DNA of 64,000 nt from Chloroflexota bacterium (GCA_016223135.1 JACRPQ010000002.1:1-64000); one strand, 5' to 3'; shown: positions 17,814-26,485, numbered from the stretch's first letter. Notes: generated by a model from the sequence alone, not told the origin. Numbers and translations: made by a program.

Positions 17814-19648
17814 GGTAGTTGAAAGAGTTGTCCAAGCAGGGTTTTCAGGTACAGGCGGAAGCCGTTGAGGGCGTTGCGTGCGGCGGGGTCGTTGATGAGG
17901 TTGTTCGTCTCTTGCGGGTCTTCCCGCCAGTTGTAGAGTTCCTCGCCGAAGGTTTCATGGGCAATGTACTGCATCTCGGAGCCAACCACTGATTTGATTG
18001 CGCCGTGCGTGGAGGGATTGACTTCCGCCGCGCCCACCATCTGCGCCAGTTCGGAGATGGGGTTACGCCAATCTGATGGGGAGACCGTCTCGTTAATAAG
18101 CAGGGTGAGCGGCTGGGCAGGGAAAAGCTGCGGGTCTGCGCCAATCAAGGCGAGGATGGTAGGCGGCAGGGAGGTGAGGCTGACGGGCGTCGCGACGGTT
18201 TTGCCGGCCGGCACGCGCCCCGGCGCCCAAACGATGAGCGGCACGTGAATCTCCTGCCAATACAGCGAGGCGCTGTGCTGGAGGATGCCATGCTCGCCGA
18301 ACGATTCGCCGTGGTCGGCGGCGACGATGACGATGGTGTTTTCGAGCAAGCCGCGCCGCTCCAGTTCGGTGAACAATGCCTTGATTTGGTCGTCCACGTA
18401 GGCAATCGCGCCGTCGTAGGCGTCCATTTCGGATTGAATCTGTTCGGGCGTGAGCGAGGGGGAGTAGCGTTCGACGAATCCGTTGACCAGCCCGCCGGGG
18501 TTTGGCACGGAGGCGTACTTGCTGCGATACGGTTCGGGCGGAGTGTAGGGGTCATGCACGTCAAAGTAATTCATGAAGACGAAGAAGGGTTCGCCGCCCA
18601 CCTCCATCCAGTTCAGCGCGGCGGTGTTGATGTCGGAGGCAAGCTGGCGGGTGGGAACGCCTTCGTAGTTCAGGACTTTGCGCAATCCGTAAAAGTCAAA
18701 AAGGAAGCCGTAGAGGGAGGAATTGAAGAACACATCCGTCAGGGACTGGTAGTTGTCTTCAAAATGCAGGAAGCCGCGTCCATGCCCCTGACGGCGGGTG
18801 AAGAAGAGCGTGTTCGCCGAGAAGCCGGCGGTGCGATAACCGTTTGCCTGCATGACTTCGCCGATGGTCGGGTAAGTATCGTCAAGGGGTGTGAGTTCCG
18901 CCTGGTGTTCGTAGGTGTAGCGCCCGGTCAAGAGGGAGGCGTGGGAGGGCTGAGTCCAGGAGGAGGGGGCGATGGCAGTCTCAAAGCGGACGCCTTCGGC
19001 GGCGAGACGGTCCATGAAGGGGCTGGTGTTGCGCTCGTAACCGTAGGAGGAGAGATGGTCGGCGCGCAGGGTATCCACGATGATGACGATGACGTTGGGC
19101 GCGCCGGGCGCGGCTTGGGGCAGGCGGGCAGTGCGGATTTTTTCGTTGAGCCAGCCGCCGCCCTGGATGACGAGGAAGAGGACAACGGTCACGCCCGCCA
19201 GCCAGGGAAGGGCTTGCGTGAGTCGGCGGGTCATCACCGCTTCACGCTTGACAACGAAACTGAAGACCTGATAGGCAATTCCTGCGGCGAGGATGAAGAT
19301 GGCGACAACCGAGACTTTGCCGAACAGCAGGATAAAGAGCCAGTCGAACACGACGAGAAAGGCGAACGCCCCCCACCCCACCCTTTTGAGCGGCAGACGC
19401 GGCAGGAGGCGTCTGCCCAGCGCAAAGACCGCGCCCCCCAGCATGAACAAGACCAAGTCCACCAGCGGGGCAATCCAGAGGGTTTCGTACCAGTAGGCGC
19501 GATGCTCTAAACGCCAGGTGAGCAAATTGGCGCGCGCCAGACCGAAGAGCAGCGCTCCTTCCACAAGCCCGGCAATCAAACCGGCAGCAGCGGCAAGCGT
19601 GAAGATTTCTTTGGAAGAGGCGGGAAGTTGAGGATGGGTGGATTTCAT
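17810..19648 (-). CDS. Membrane sulfatase-fold (alkaline phosphatase superfamily) enzyme, Thr at nucleophile position
   Basis: About 612 residues. I start at the ATG at 19648 because the longer frame to 19750 runs through a repeat hairpin and overlaps the upstream gene. Residues 15-165 contain about five transmembrane helices. The catalytic domain follows, with NVIVIIVDTLRADH (Asp192 as metal ligand), SSWTQPSHASLLTGRY and ADHGESFGEHG. In formylglycine sulfatases the motif is C/S-x-P-S-R; here it is T-Q-P-S-H, so it cannot be a classical sulfatase. Thr nucleophiles occur in LTA synthases and phosphoglycerol transferases, suggesting transfer or hydrolysis of a phosphodiester group at the outer surface. 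It is a tandem paralogue of the gene at 19701. Confidence 0.85.
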   Translation of the reverse strand: MKSTHPQLPASSKEIFTLAAAAGLIAGLVEGALLFGLARANLLTWRLEHRAYWYETLWIAPLVDLVLFMLGGAVFALGRRLLPRLPLKRVGWGAFAFLVVFDWLFILLFGKVSVVAIFILAAGIAYQVFSFVVKREAVMTRRLTQALPWLAGVTVVLFLVIQGGGWLNEKIRTARLPQAAPGAPNVIVIIVDTLRADHLSSYGYERNTSPFMDRLAAEGVRFETAIAPSSWTQPSHASLLTGRYTYEHQAELTPLDDTYPTIGEVMQANGYRTAGFSANTLFFTRRQGHGRGFLHFEDNYQSLTDVFFNSSLYGFLFDFYGLRKVLNYEGVPTRQLASDINTAALNWMEVGGEPFFVFMNYFDVHDPYTPPEPYRSKYASVPNPGGLVNGFVERYSPSLTPEQIQSEMDAYDGAIAYVDDQIKALFTELERRGLLENTIVIVAADHGESFGEHGILQHSASLYWQEIHVPLIVWAPGRVPAGKTVATPVSLTSLPPTILALIGADPQLFPAQPLTLLINETVSPSDWRNPISELAQMVGAAEVNPSTHGAIKSVVGSEMQYIAHETFGEELYNWREDPQETNNLINDPAARNALNGFRLYLKTLLGQLFQLP

Positions 19649-19664
19649 TTTGTTTGGCGCAGGG

Positions 19665-19690
19665 TTGGCGTAGAAAACGCCAGTTACGCG
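19665..19690. repeat. Short hairpin of the AG-rich-loop/TTACGC family
   Basis: GGCGT (19667-19671) and ACGCC (19677-19681) form a stem around AGAAA, followed by AGTTACGC. It lies between the stop of the gene at 19701 and the start of the one ending at 17810, and supplies spurious N-terminal codons if the longer start is used. Confidence 0.5.
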
Positions 19691-19700
19691 ATACCCGTAT

Positions 19701-21548
19701 TTATTTCTCGATGTCGTAGGGCCAGGTGAGACCGAGTTTGGCGATGGCATCGAGGTAATACTGTTTGAGTTGGTTCAACACGCTGGGCTGTTCGGAGGCG
19801 AGGTTGTTCAACTGGTCGGGGTCATCCTTGAGGTTGTAGAGTTCGACGCCGTTGAATTCATGCTCGATGTATTGCCAGTCTTCGGAGATGACGGAGACCA
19901 TGTCGCCTTTGAAGGAGAGATGATTCGGGTTGACCCAGGGCGATTCCGCCATCTCAGCAATCGGGTCCGGGAAGCGAGCCGCCGAGGAGGGATCGCGCCA
20001 GAGTTCCGCGAGCGAGGGACCGGGGAAGAGGTCCTGCGCCGGTTCGCCGAGCAGGTCGAGCATGGTGGCGGGGAGGGCGGCGTTGGAAACGGCTGTCTCG
20101 ATGCGCAGGTTTTGCGGCACGGCTTTGGGGTACCAGATGATGAGCGGCACGTAGATGACCGGACGGTAAAGCGAGTTGTGATGCTCCCACAGCCCATGTT
20201 CGCCGAAGAGTTCGCCGTGATCGGAGGTGATGACGACGATGGTGTTTTCGAGCCAGCCGCGACGCTGCATTTCGTCCATCAGGCGTTTGATTTGCTGGTC
20301 GGTGTAGTAGATGCCGCCGTCGTAGGCGTCAATTTCGCCCTGCGCTTGTTCGGGGGTTTTGGGGTTGTAGATGTCGGTGGTCGTCCAGTCGGTGTTGACC
20401 AGCCCGCCGGGGTTTTCGAGCGTGGAGAAGCGGGCGCGTTCGGGGGAGACATAGGGGGCGTGAACGTCGTAGTAGTTGATGAAGACGAAGAAGGGTTTTT
20501 CGGCATCCTGCCCGATCCAATCCAGCGCAGACTGGTTGATGCTGGGCGCCCAGCGGCGGTCAATGGAAAATTCCATGTTGAAAACTTTGTGCAGGACGTA
20601 ATATTCCAAGAACCTGCCGTAAAAGGAACTGACCGCCAACTGCGGAAGGGTCTGGTAGTAATCTTCAAAATGGTGAAAGCCGCGCGCAAAGCCCCAGCGG
20701 CTGGTGACGGTCTCGAAGTTGCCGTTGAAGGCGCCGGTGCGGTAGCCGCGTGCGGCAAGCGCCTCAGCGATGGTCGGGTAGGTGTCGTCGAGCGAGCGTC
20801 CGCCATCGGCTTTGTGTTCGTAGGGCCAGCGTCCGGTGAAGAGGGAGGCGTGGGAGGTCAACGTCCAGGAGGAGGTGGCGTAGGCGTTATCGAACACGAC
20901 GCTTTGTTGGGCAAGGCTGGCGAGGTAGGGGTCAGTCTCGCGTTCGTAGCCGTGCAGCGACATGTGGTCGGCGCGCAGTGTGTCTATGACAATCCACAGC
21001 ACATTCGGCGCGGACTCCTTTGCCGTCGGCAGGTTCCGCACGGCAATCTGTTCGCCGATCCAATACCCGCTTTGGATGACGACCAGCAGAGCAAGGACGA
21101 AGACGCTCAAGCCTTTGACGGTTCTGCCCACAAACGGCGCGAATCGTTGCTCACGCTCGAAGAGGGTCAGCGACAACTGATAGCCGACTCCCGCCGCCAG
21201 GATGAGGGTCGCCACAGGCGACAGCCGCCCGGAGAGAATTGTTCCCAGCCAGGAAAACGCCAGCAGGAAGGAGAAGGCGAACAACGCCAGCCGCTTCGCC
21301 CAAACCGCCGGGATGAACAGCGCCAAGACCGCCAGCCCCGCCCCGGCAAGCAGGAACAACAGCGCATCGAAAATCGGCGCAACCCACAGCACCTGCCAGC
21401 CGGAGCCGAGGTAGGTGATTTGTCCCTTGAGCAGTTCGAACGTTCGGAGGGTGTAGAGCAGAACGCCTTCCACCAGCCCGGTCAGTAGAGCAAACCAGAG
21501 GGCGTATTGAAGGATTTGTTTTGTCAGCGCGGTATCGAATTTTTTCAT
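19701..21548 (-). CDS. Membrane sulfatase-fold enzyme, second tandem copy, Thr at nucleophile position
   Basis: 615 residues from the ATG at 21548, which has GGAAG 6 nt upstream; the frame reaching 21800 passes through a palindrome and is not used. Layout matches its neighbour: about five membrane helices (15-165), then NVLWIVIDTLRADHMS, SSWTLTSHASLFTGR (Thr229 in the nucleophile slot, no Cys/Ser and no Arg) and SDHGELFGEHG with the metal-binding Asp-His. The same LTA-synthase-like chemistry on a surface glycan or lipid is plausible. The two copies are clearly diverged, so the duplication is old and they may have different substrates. Confidence 0.85.
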   Translation of the reverse strand: MKKFDTALTKQILQYALWFALLTGLVEGVLLYTLRTFELLKGQITYLGSGWQVLWVAPIFDALLFLLAGAGLAVLALFIPAVWAKRLALFAFSFLLAFSWLGTILSGRLSPVATLILAAGVGYQLSLTLFEREQRFAPFVGRTVKGLSVFVLALLVVIQSGYWIGEQIAVRNLPTAKESAPNVLWIVIDTLRADHMSLHGYERETDPYLASLAQQSVVFDNAYATSSWTLTSHASLFTGRWPYEHKADGGRSLDDTYPTIAEALAARGYRTGAFNGNFETVTSRWGFARGFHHFEDYYQTLPQLAVSSFYGRFLEYYVLHKVFNMEFSIDRRWAPSINQSALDWIGQDAEKPFFVFINYYDVHAPYVSPERARFSTLENPGGLVNTDWTTTDIYNPKTPEQAQGEIDAYDGGIYYTDQQIKRLMDEMQRRGWLENTIVVITSDHGELFGEHGLWEHHNSLYRPVIYVPLIIWYPKAVPQNLRIETAVSNAALPATMLDLLGEPAQDLFPGPSLAELWRDPSSAARFPDPIAEMAESPWVNPNHLSFKGDMVSVISEDWQYIEHEFNGVELYNLKDDPDQLNNLASEQPSVLNQLKQYYLDAIAKLGLTWPYDIEK

Positions 21549-21609
21549 AGTCACTTCCAAGTTGTCGGGCAGCGTCCAAACATCCGATGCGACGCCTAGA
21601 TAACCTGAA

Positions 21610-21697
21610 TTCGGGATAAGGCTTTTGAATCGTCCCGAAGGCTTTTGACGCAGCGGGTTCAAGAGCAGAATCAGCCTTCGGGACGCTTTATCCCGAA
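21610..21697. repeat. Double palindrome upstream of the sulfatase-fold gene
   Basis: Outer arms TTCGGGATAA (21610-21619) and TTATCCCGAA (21688-21697) are perfect. Inner arms CGTCCCGAAGGCT (21631-21643) and AGCCTTCGGGACG (21673-21685) are also perfect. The element lies between two genes of one apparent operon and could form a large RNA hairpin in the leader of the gene at 19701. Confidence 0.65.
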
Positions 21698-21703
21698 CTG
21701 ACG

Positions 21704-22321
21704 TTAGATATATCCCAGCCCGCTCAAGCGGTCGCGCAGGATTTGCTGTTCGTCGGCGGTGAGACCGGAGGAGTCGTTCAATTCCATGCCTTGCACCCAC
21801 GATTTGCCTTCCGTGAGCGAGGGCAGCGGGAAGCCCGCCAACTGCACGAGCGTGGGAGCGATGTCTGCGGCAGAGCCGCCGCTGTACTCTCCGCTGATGG
21901 GGTTGTTGGCAGAGACCAGCACGAAGCAGTCCCTGCCGAGGATGAGGATGACGGTGTCGTCGCTGAGTTCCTGGAGCGCCTCCCCCAAGTCATGGTCGAG
22001 GCGAAGGTAGTCGTCGGCGGACCAGTTATCGGCGGGGAAGGAAGCGGCGGTGTATTGGAGGTAGTCCCAATCGCCCACCGAGAGTTTTTCGCGCAGGGTA
22101 AGCGGGTCGCCGGTGTCCACGCAGAGTTTATCCGCCTGCTGGAAGTATTCCATCAGCGTGAGGGTGTGATGTTCCTGACGGGCAAGCACGTTCCATTCGC
22201 CGGAGGCGGCAAGCGCGCCGAAGCAGCCCATATCCATCAGGCGGCGCAAGTTTTCGAGGCGCTCGTCGCTGAACAAAGCGGCGCGCTCGGCGCCCGGAAA
22301 GTTCAAAACCAGAATGTTCAT
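21704..22321 (-). CDS. Small alkaline-phosphatase-superfamily-like protein lacking the nucleophile region
   Basis: 205 residues. The C-terminal third, DDTVILILGRDCFVLVSAN then AADIAPTLVQLAGFPLP and GKSWV, reads like the C-terminal end of a type I phosphodiesterase/alkaline phosphatase superfamily domain, where a disk of beta-strands closes the active site. The N-terminal half (MNILVLNFPGAER) resembles the first strand, but the metal-binding Asp and the Thr/Ser nucleophile segment are missing. Full members are 400-600 residues. Its start overlaps the stop of the full-length homologue (22318) by ATGA, so the two are made together. It may be a non-catalytic partner; this is inference. Confidence 0.7.
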   Translation of the reverse strand: MNILVLNFPGAERAALFSDERLENLRRLMDMGCFGALAASGEWNVLARQEHHTLTLMEYFQQADKLCVDTGDPLTLREKLSVGDWDYLQYTAASFPADNWSADDYLRLDHDLGEALQELSDDTVILILGRDCFVLVSANNPISGEYSGGSAADIAPTLVQLAGFPLPSLTEGKSWVQGMELNDSSGLTADEQQILRDRLSGLGYI

Positions 22322-24159
22322 GACAGCAAATCGCTCCCTTCCATTTCGGCGTTTTTCGGCACGCCGAAGACGTTCAAAATCGTCGGCGCAAGGTCCACGA
22401 GATGGGGCGACTCGGCGCGGAATTTGCGGTTCATGAACAGCACGCCCGGAACCAGCGCGGGGTCAATGACGTGGTCGCCGCCCCAGCGTTTGTGATTGTC
22501 GGCGAACAAGCCGCGCGGCACGCCACCCAGCGGCGTATCCCACGAGACGCGGTAGCCCTCGGAGAAGTTGACCAGCAGGTCGGGCGCTTCATCCACATAG
22601 GGACCGCTGTACACTTGCTCGCGCCGCGAAACGCTTCGCACCGCCGCCGCGCCGCGTTCGGCATCCACCAGCCCGGTCAAACCTTTGATAATGCCCTGGC
22701 GGGTTTGTTCGGCTTGCTCTTCGTTGAGGATGCCGTTGGCTTCGCGCCCCTTGAGGTTGAGGAAGATGCAGCCCAAGCCGAGGGCAAAGGCTTTGGTGTT
22801 GTCCCAGTCCACATTCTCGAAGAAGTCGCCGCTTTCGCCGGGCTGAACGCCGGGCTTGAGCGCAAGGAAACCATTTTCATACAGCCAGGTGTTGAGGTTC
22901 AAGCCGCGCTGGAACGAATTCATGCCGTGATCGCTCAGGACGATGAAGAGCGTTTCGTCATCCACCGCCTTCATCGCTTCGCCCACCACTGCGTCGCACT
23001 CGCGGTAATGCTCCTCGATGGCATTTGCATAGTCGGGGTTGTAGCCGTGATGACGGTTGGAGGGATGGTCAGGCTCGCGGAAGCGCCAGAACATGTGCGC
23101 CAGGCGGTCGGGCGTGTCGTACAGGCAGTAGAAATAACCGCGCTCGAACCTGCCCAGTTCGAATTCCATCATGCGGCGGCGTTCGCGCATCACAATGCGG
23201 CACTGATCGAGATACGCCGCCTCGTCGAAGCGGTTGAGGTTCAAGCCGTCGTGGTCTTCCGCCATGCCCGCCGTGTAATAACGTCCGATTTTCATCGCCA
23301 ATTCGTGGGCGTACTCCTTTGGATGGCTGATGGGAAAGAGCGGCTCTTCGGTCCCGAAGTTGACTGGCGAGGCATACAACTCGAACTCCGGCTCGATTTG
23401 CCGCAGGTTGAAGCGCACGATGCCCGCCACGCTCTGCATCATCCCCACTTTGAATTTGACCTTCAGCCACTTGCTCCATTTGCCCAACTGCACTTCCAGT
23501 TTATCGGGCTGACCCTGCGAGGTGATGACGATTTTGTTTTCCGCGCGCAGAATTTGGATGTGGATATCGAACTTGTGATCGGACTTCGTCTTCGGGTCAC
23601 GCGGACCGATAACCTGCGCCGCCACCCGGTCATTTTCCACGCTGACAGCGACCACCTTCTCGCTCTGGTCGGCGCGCAGGTCTTTGCGGGTGGAGTAAAA
23701 GGTCGGTGTGCCGAAGCCGCCGCGCAAGTCGGGGACGCCGACACCCGACAGCATGCGTCCCTTCACTTGATCCGGCGGGTAGGCGCACGGCACGCGCAGG
23801 ATGGTGGATGGCACGTCTCTGGCGGAGAGCAAATCCCAAAAGGGCGTGCCGCGCCGCATGTTCACCACCTTGGGAAGCACAAAGGCGTTCTTTTGTTCGT
23901 AGCGGCTGAGCGCCATGACCGGCAGGTAGGTCTTGGGGTCGCGGCTGAGGAAATCGAAGATGCCGTGACCGCCGGGATTTGTCCCGGTGGAATAGGTGGA
24001 CCACGCCACCGGCGTCTGCGCCGAGTAGGTGGTGCCCAGGCGCGAATAACCGCCCTGCTCGCGCAGTTTTTGCAGGTTCGGCAATTCGCCGCGCGCCATC
24101 ATCGCCTCGGCAATCTTCGGCTCGAAACCGTCCAATCCAATGACTATGACTTTTTTCAT
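22318..24159 (-). CDS. Alkaline phosphatase family protein (type I phosphodiesterase/nucleotide pyrophosphatase)
   Basis: 613 residues from the ATG at 24159 (MKKVIVIGLDGFEP); the frame extends ten codons further without support. The domain carries metal-binding Asp10 in GLDGFE, the nucleophile segment SAQTPVAWSTYSTG (Thr49 in the catalytic position) followed by NPGGHGIFDF, and later VLSDHGMNSF with its Asp-His metal pair. It has no signal peptide, so it looks cytoplasmic. Members hydrolyse or transfer phosphodiester or phosphate groups. It heads a unit with the small protein at 21704 downstream, and the small membrane protein and sulfotransferase upstream; that pairing suggests handling of sulfated or phosphorylated glycan precursors. 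Confidence 0.9.
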   Translation of the reverse strand: MKKVIVIGLDGFEPKIAEAMMARGELPNLQKLREQGGYSRLGTTYSAQTPVAWSTYSTGTNPGGHGIFDFLSRDPKTYLPVMALSRYEQKNAFVLPKVVNMRRGTPFWDLLSARDVPSTILRVPCAYPPDQVKGRMLSGVGVPDLRGGFGTPTFYSTRKDLRADQSEKVVAVSVENDRVAAQVIGPRDPKTKSDHKFDIHIQILRAENKIVITSQGQPDKLEVQLGKWSKWLKVKFKVGMMQSVAGIVRFNLRQIEPEFELYASPVNFGTEEPLFPISHPKEYAHELAMKIGRYYTAGMAEDHDGLNLNRFDEAAYLDQCRIVMRERRRMMEFELGRFERGYFYCLYDTPDRLAHMFWRFREPDHPSNRHHGYNPDYANAIEEHYRECDAVVGEAMKAVDDETLFIVLSDHGMNSFQRGLNLNTWLYENGFLALKPGVQPGESGDFFENVDWDNTKAFALGLGCIFLNLKGREANGILNEEQAEQTRQGIIKGLTGLVDAERGAAAVRSVSRREQVYSGPYVDEAPDLLVNFSEGYRVSWDTPLGGVPRGLFADNHKRWGGDHVIDPALVPGVLFMNRKFRAESPHLVDLAPTILNVFGVPKNAEMEGSDLLS

Positions 24160-24204
24160 TGTGTTCGTATCGCTATTGCGCAAGTCCAAGACTTGCGCAA
24201 CGCT

Positions 24205-24441
24205 TTATTTCTCCTGCTCTTCTTCGGCGGAGTCTTCCACCTCCGGCGGGACTTCATCGGGCAGGCCGCGCACCTTGCGATACAGAGTCTTTGCAAACTT
24301 GACGATGAGCCGCCAAAACAACAGGAAGAACCCGGCAATTGCCGCCAGAATGGAGGCAAGAGGCATCAGCGTCTCCGGTCCCAGGTATTCGGGCGGGCGC
24401 AGCGGTCCCATCAGGCTGAACAGGTTGACAAACAGGTTCAT
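24205..24441 (-). CDS. Small single-span membrane protein with acidic tail
   Basis: 78 residues with one hydrophobic helix (about 24-46, PLASILAAIAGFFLLFWRLIV), a basic stretch (KFAKTLYRKVRG) and a Glu-rich tail. AAGGAAAAG lies just upstream of the ATG, so it is probably translated. It sits between the sulfotransferase and the alkaline-phosphatase-superfamily gene. The shape suggests a membrane tether for one of the neighbouring soluble enzymes. I do not recognise the family. Confidence 0.7.
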   Translation of the reverse strand: MNLFVNLFSLMGPLRPPEYLGPETLMPLASILAAIAGFFLLFWRLIVKFAKTLYRKVRGLPDEVPPEVEDSAEEEQEK

Positions 24442-24473
24442 ATCTTTTCCTTTCTTCCTTGCTTTTTCACTTT

Positions 24474-25052
24474 CTACTTTCTCTCTCGATACAACTCTTT
24501 GTTCACCACCCCCGCCATGACGTTCACATCCATGCCGCCGCCCAAAAACTCGTTGACCTTTTGGAGCGAGACGAGCGGGTCTGCCAGCATGGTATTGTAA
24601 TTCACATACAACACCTCGAAGTTGGGCTGCTTGGCGAGCCAGGCATTCACCTGCTTGAGATGTTCCTGATAAATCTTTCGCATCTTTTCATCTTCGACCT
24701 TGTCATCCTCCCTGCCCAGCCGTCCGAGCATTTTCTTCTGGGAGGAGAGTACTTCCTTCATCGCCCTCTGCATGAAGATGACCTTATATCTGTAATCCGC
24801 AGGCAAGTGCATGATGAGACCGGTCACAATTTTGACGACCTTTCCGCCCGCTTCGGGAAGCCAGCCATAGTCGCCTTCCGGCAGCTGCTTCACCCGCTCG
24901 AATTCGTAGTAGCCGTTGGGGTTGTTGGCGTCGGGTGTGCGCAGGTTGTCGGTGAGGATGGGCAGCCCGCCGGCTTCGAGCATCTTCATCATCATGGAGG
25001 TGCCGGAACGCGGCAAACCGGAGACGACGATAATGTAATCTGTTTTTTCCAT
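24474..25052 (-). CDS. Sulfotransferase-family protein
   Basis: 192 residues. The N-terminal VVSGLPRSGTSMMMKML (about 7-23) is the 5'-phosphosulfate loop of PAPS-dependent sulfotransferases. KVIFMQRAMKEVLSSQKKML fits the region binding the 3'-phosphate, and FEVLYVNYNTMLADP is the conserved strand-turn near the C terminus. Length is short, as for bacterial stand-alone sulfotransferase domains. I use the ATG at 25052, preceded by GGAGAG, instead of 25082. It would transfer sulfate from PAPS to a sugar or lipid hydroxyl. No PAPS-synthesis genes lie in this window. Confidence 0.85.
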   Translation of the reverse strand: MEKTDYIIVVSGLPRSGTSMMMKMLEAGGLPILTDNLRTPDANNPNGYYEFERVKQLPEGDYGWLPEAGGKVVKIVTGLIMHLPADYRYKVIFMQRAMKEVLSSQKKMLGRLGREDDKVEDEKMRKIYQEHLKQVNAWLAKQPNFEVLYVNYNTMLADPLVSLQKVNEFLGGGMDVNVMAGVVNKELYRERK

Positions 25053-25102
25053 TGACTCTCTCCATAACATTATATGGAACACGGCGCGCCGCCGGGATAT
25101 TC

Positions 25103-25153
25103 GGCGCTCTCTTGCACCGTCTCCGTGTGGACGCTAGAGAGCGTCCACTACGC
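25103..25153. repeat. Pair of AGAG-loop hairpins overlapping the stop codon of the FAD gene
   Basis: TGGACGCT (25128-25135), AGAG, AGCGTCCA (25140-25147) is a perfect 8-bp stem-loop, followed by CTACGC. The TAG stop of the gene at 25148 is the reverse complement of the CTA in this tail. A weaker inverted partner (GGCGCTCTCTTGCACC) lies at 25103-25118. Confidence 0.65.
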
Positions 25154-26485
25154 GTGAGGCTGTTGTATGCCCAGGATAACTTCCGCTGCTTCGCGCGCAT
25201 GGCGGCTGACCGACTCGCCGTTGGTCAACGCGGGGTAGATTTGGGCAGTGGTGGCAAGGTACAAGTTCCCAACGGGGGTTTTGACCTGCGGCGTGGAGTC
25301 GGTGTCGTTCAGCCCATGCAGCGGTTCGACGTAACGCTCGCGGTGGATGAGGAAGTATTTGATGGCGGCGGGGTCGAAATCGGGAAACATGGCTTGCAGG
25401 TTCTCGAGCCAGATGCGTTTGATTTCGTCGTCGCTCATTTTTTGCCAGTCGCTGCCCGGCGCGGTGTACTTGGGCAGGTACACGAGGTGATAGCCGCCAA
25501 CGTATTGCGGGTCAATGTAGGCGGTGGTTTCGATGACGCCGGTGAAGGGGAAGCGGTCGTCGGTGATGTTCAGCGTCCAGTTGCCGGTCAGGGGTCGGGT
25601 CAGGACGAGAAGCGGGGCGATGATGCCCAGGTATTCGGTCCGCGCGAGCGCCGCCTGGTAGTCGGGGTCCGCGTTGGGGATGAGGCGCTGGAAGACAGGC
25701 GCCTGCATGGTGCAAACCACCTTGTCGTATTTCACAACTTCATCGCTTGTCAGGCGAATCCCCACCGCCCTGCCGTCTTCGATGACGATTTCCTTGACGG
25801 GGGTCTTGAGCAGCACCTGCCCGCCGTTTGCTTTGATTTTTTCGGTCATCGCCTGGATGAGGGTGATGTAACCGCCGATGAGGTGACCCGCCATCTCCTT
25901 TTGGTTGGCGCCCTCGCGCGTGGACTTCATGCGGACGAGGCGCGCCCAAATCCACGTGGCGGGGACGTCGTCGAAGCCGCCGTCGAATTTGGCTTTGAGC
26001 ATGGGTCGCCAGATGTTTTGGAAGGTGTTCCTGCCGCTCCATTTCAAGAGCCAGTCCTGCACGCTGACCGATTCGAGACTGCGCCAGTCCTTGATGAATT
26101 GCGCCGCCAGCACGGTAAGCCCGAGGCGAAAGCGGTCAATCCAGCCGAGCGGCGGGAATTTGAGGAACTCGATGATGTTGTTCATCGGGTAAATGGCGTT
26201 CTTGTAGTAGAAGCCCGTTTTGGTCTCTTTGAAGCGCAGGCGGTCGGCGATGCCGAGTTCCTCGCACAAGCCGCGCAGGTGACGGTCGCTGGAGAGGATG
26301 GCGTGGTAGAAGCGATCCACTTGTGTGCCGTCTTCGAGGGTGATGGGTCCTGCCAGCCCGCCGAGGACGGGAGAGGCTTCATAAATAGTGACGGCGGCTC
26401 CTTGTTTGGAGAGGAAGTAGCCCAGGCTGATGCCCATGATGCCGCCGCCGATAATGCCGATTTTTTGTTTTGATGTGTTGTCCAT
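25148..26485 (-). CDS. FAD-dependent NAD(P)-binding oxidoreductase (amine oxidase / protoporphyrinogen-oxidase-like)
   Basis: 445 residues beginning a few codons before KIGIIGGGIMGISLGYFLSKQGAAV, the dinucleotide-binding GxGxxG, with EASPVLGGLAG as the second conserved FAD segment. The body (QVDRFYHAILSSDRHLRGL, GYITLIQAMTEKIKANGG) resembles the flavin amine oxidase group often found in glycan loci, which includes UDP-galactopyranose mutase relatives and desaturase-like enzymes. I start at the ATG at 26485; the frame to 26623 passes through repeat DNA. The stop codon lies in a hairpin repeat. Substrate is not evident; a sugar or lipid carrier is plausible from context. Confidence 0.85.
   Translation of the reverse strand: MDNTSKQKIGIIGGGIMGISLGYFLSKQGAAVTIYEASPVLGGLAGPITLEDGTQVDRFYHAILSSDRHLRGLCEELGIADRLRFKETKTGFYYKNAIYPMNNIIEFLKFPPLGWIDRFRLGLTVLAAQFIKDWRSLESVSVQDWLLKWSGRNTFQNIWRPMLKAKFDGGFDDVPATWIWARLVRMKSTREGANQKEMAGHLIGGYITLIQAMTEKIKANGGQVLLKTPVKEIVIEDGRAVGIRLTSDEVVKYDKVVCTMQAPVFQRLIPNADPDYQAALARTEYLGIIAPLLVLTRPLTGNWTLNITDDRFPFTGVIETTAYIDPQYVGGYHLVYLPKYTAPGSDWQKMSDDEIKRIWLENLQAMFPDFDPAAIKYFLIHRERYVEPLHGLNDTDSTPQVKTPVGNLYLATTAQIYPALTNGESVSRHAREAAEVILGIQQPHA

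Noticed and set aside
19770-21488. 572-codon plus-strand frame
   Set aside because: Mirror frame of the sulfatase-fold gene, Gly/Asp/Val-rich, no domain.
17810-21548. Classical formylglycine sulfatases
   Set aside because: The C/S-x-P-S-R motif is absent in both; Thr occupies the nucleophile position and His replaces Arg.
22402-24600. 732-codon open frame on the plus strand
   Set aside because: It lies antisense to the clear alkaline-phosphatase-superfamily, small membrane and sulfotransferase genes and shows no domain; it is a by-product of GC-rich codon usage.
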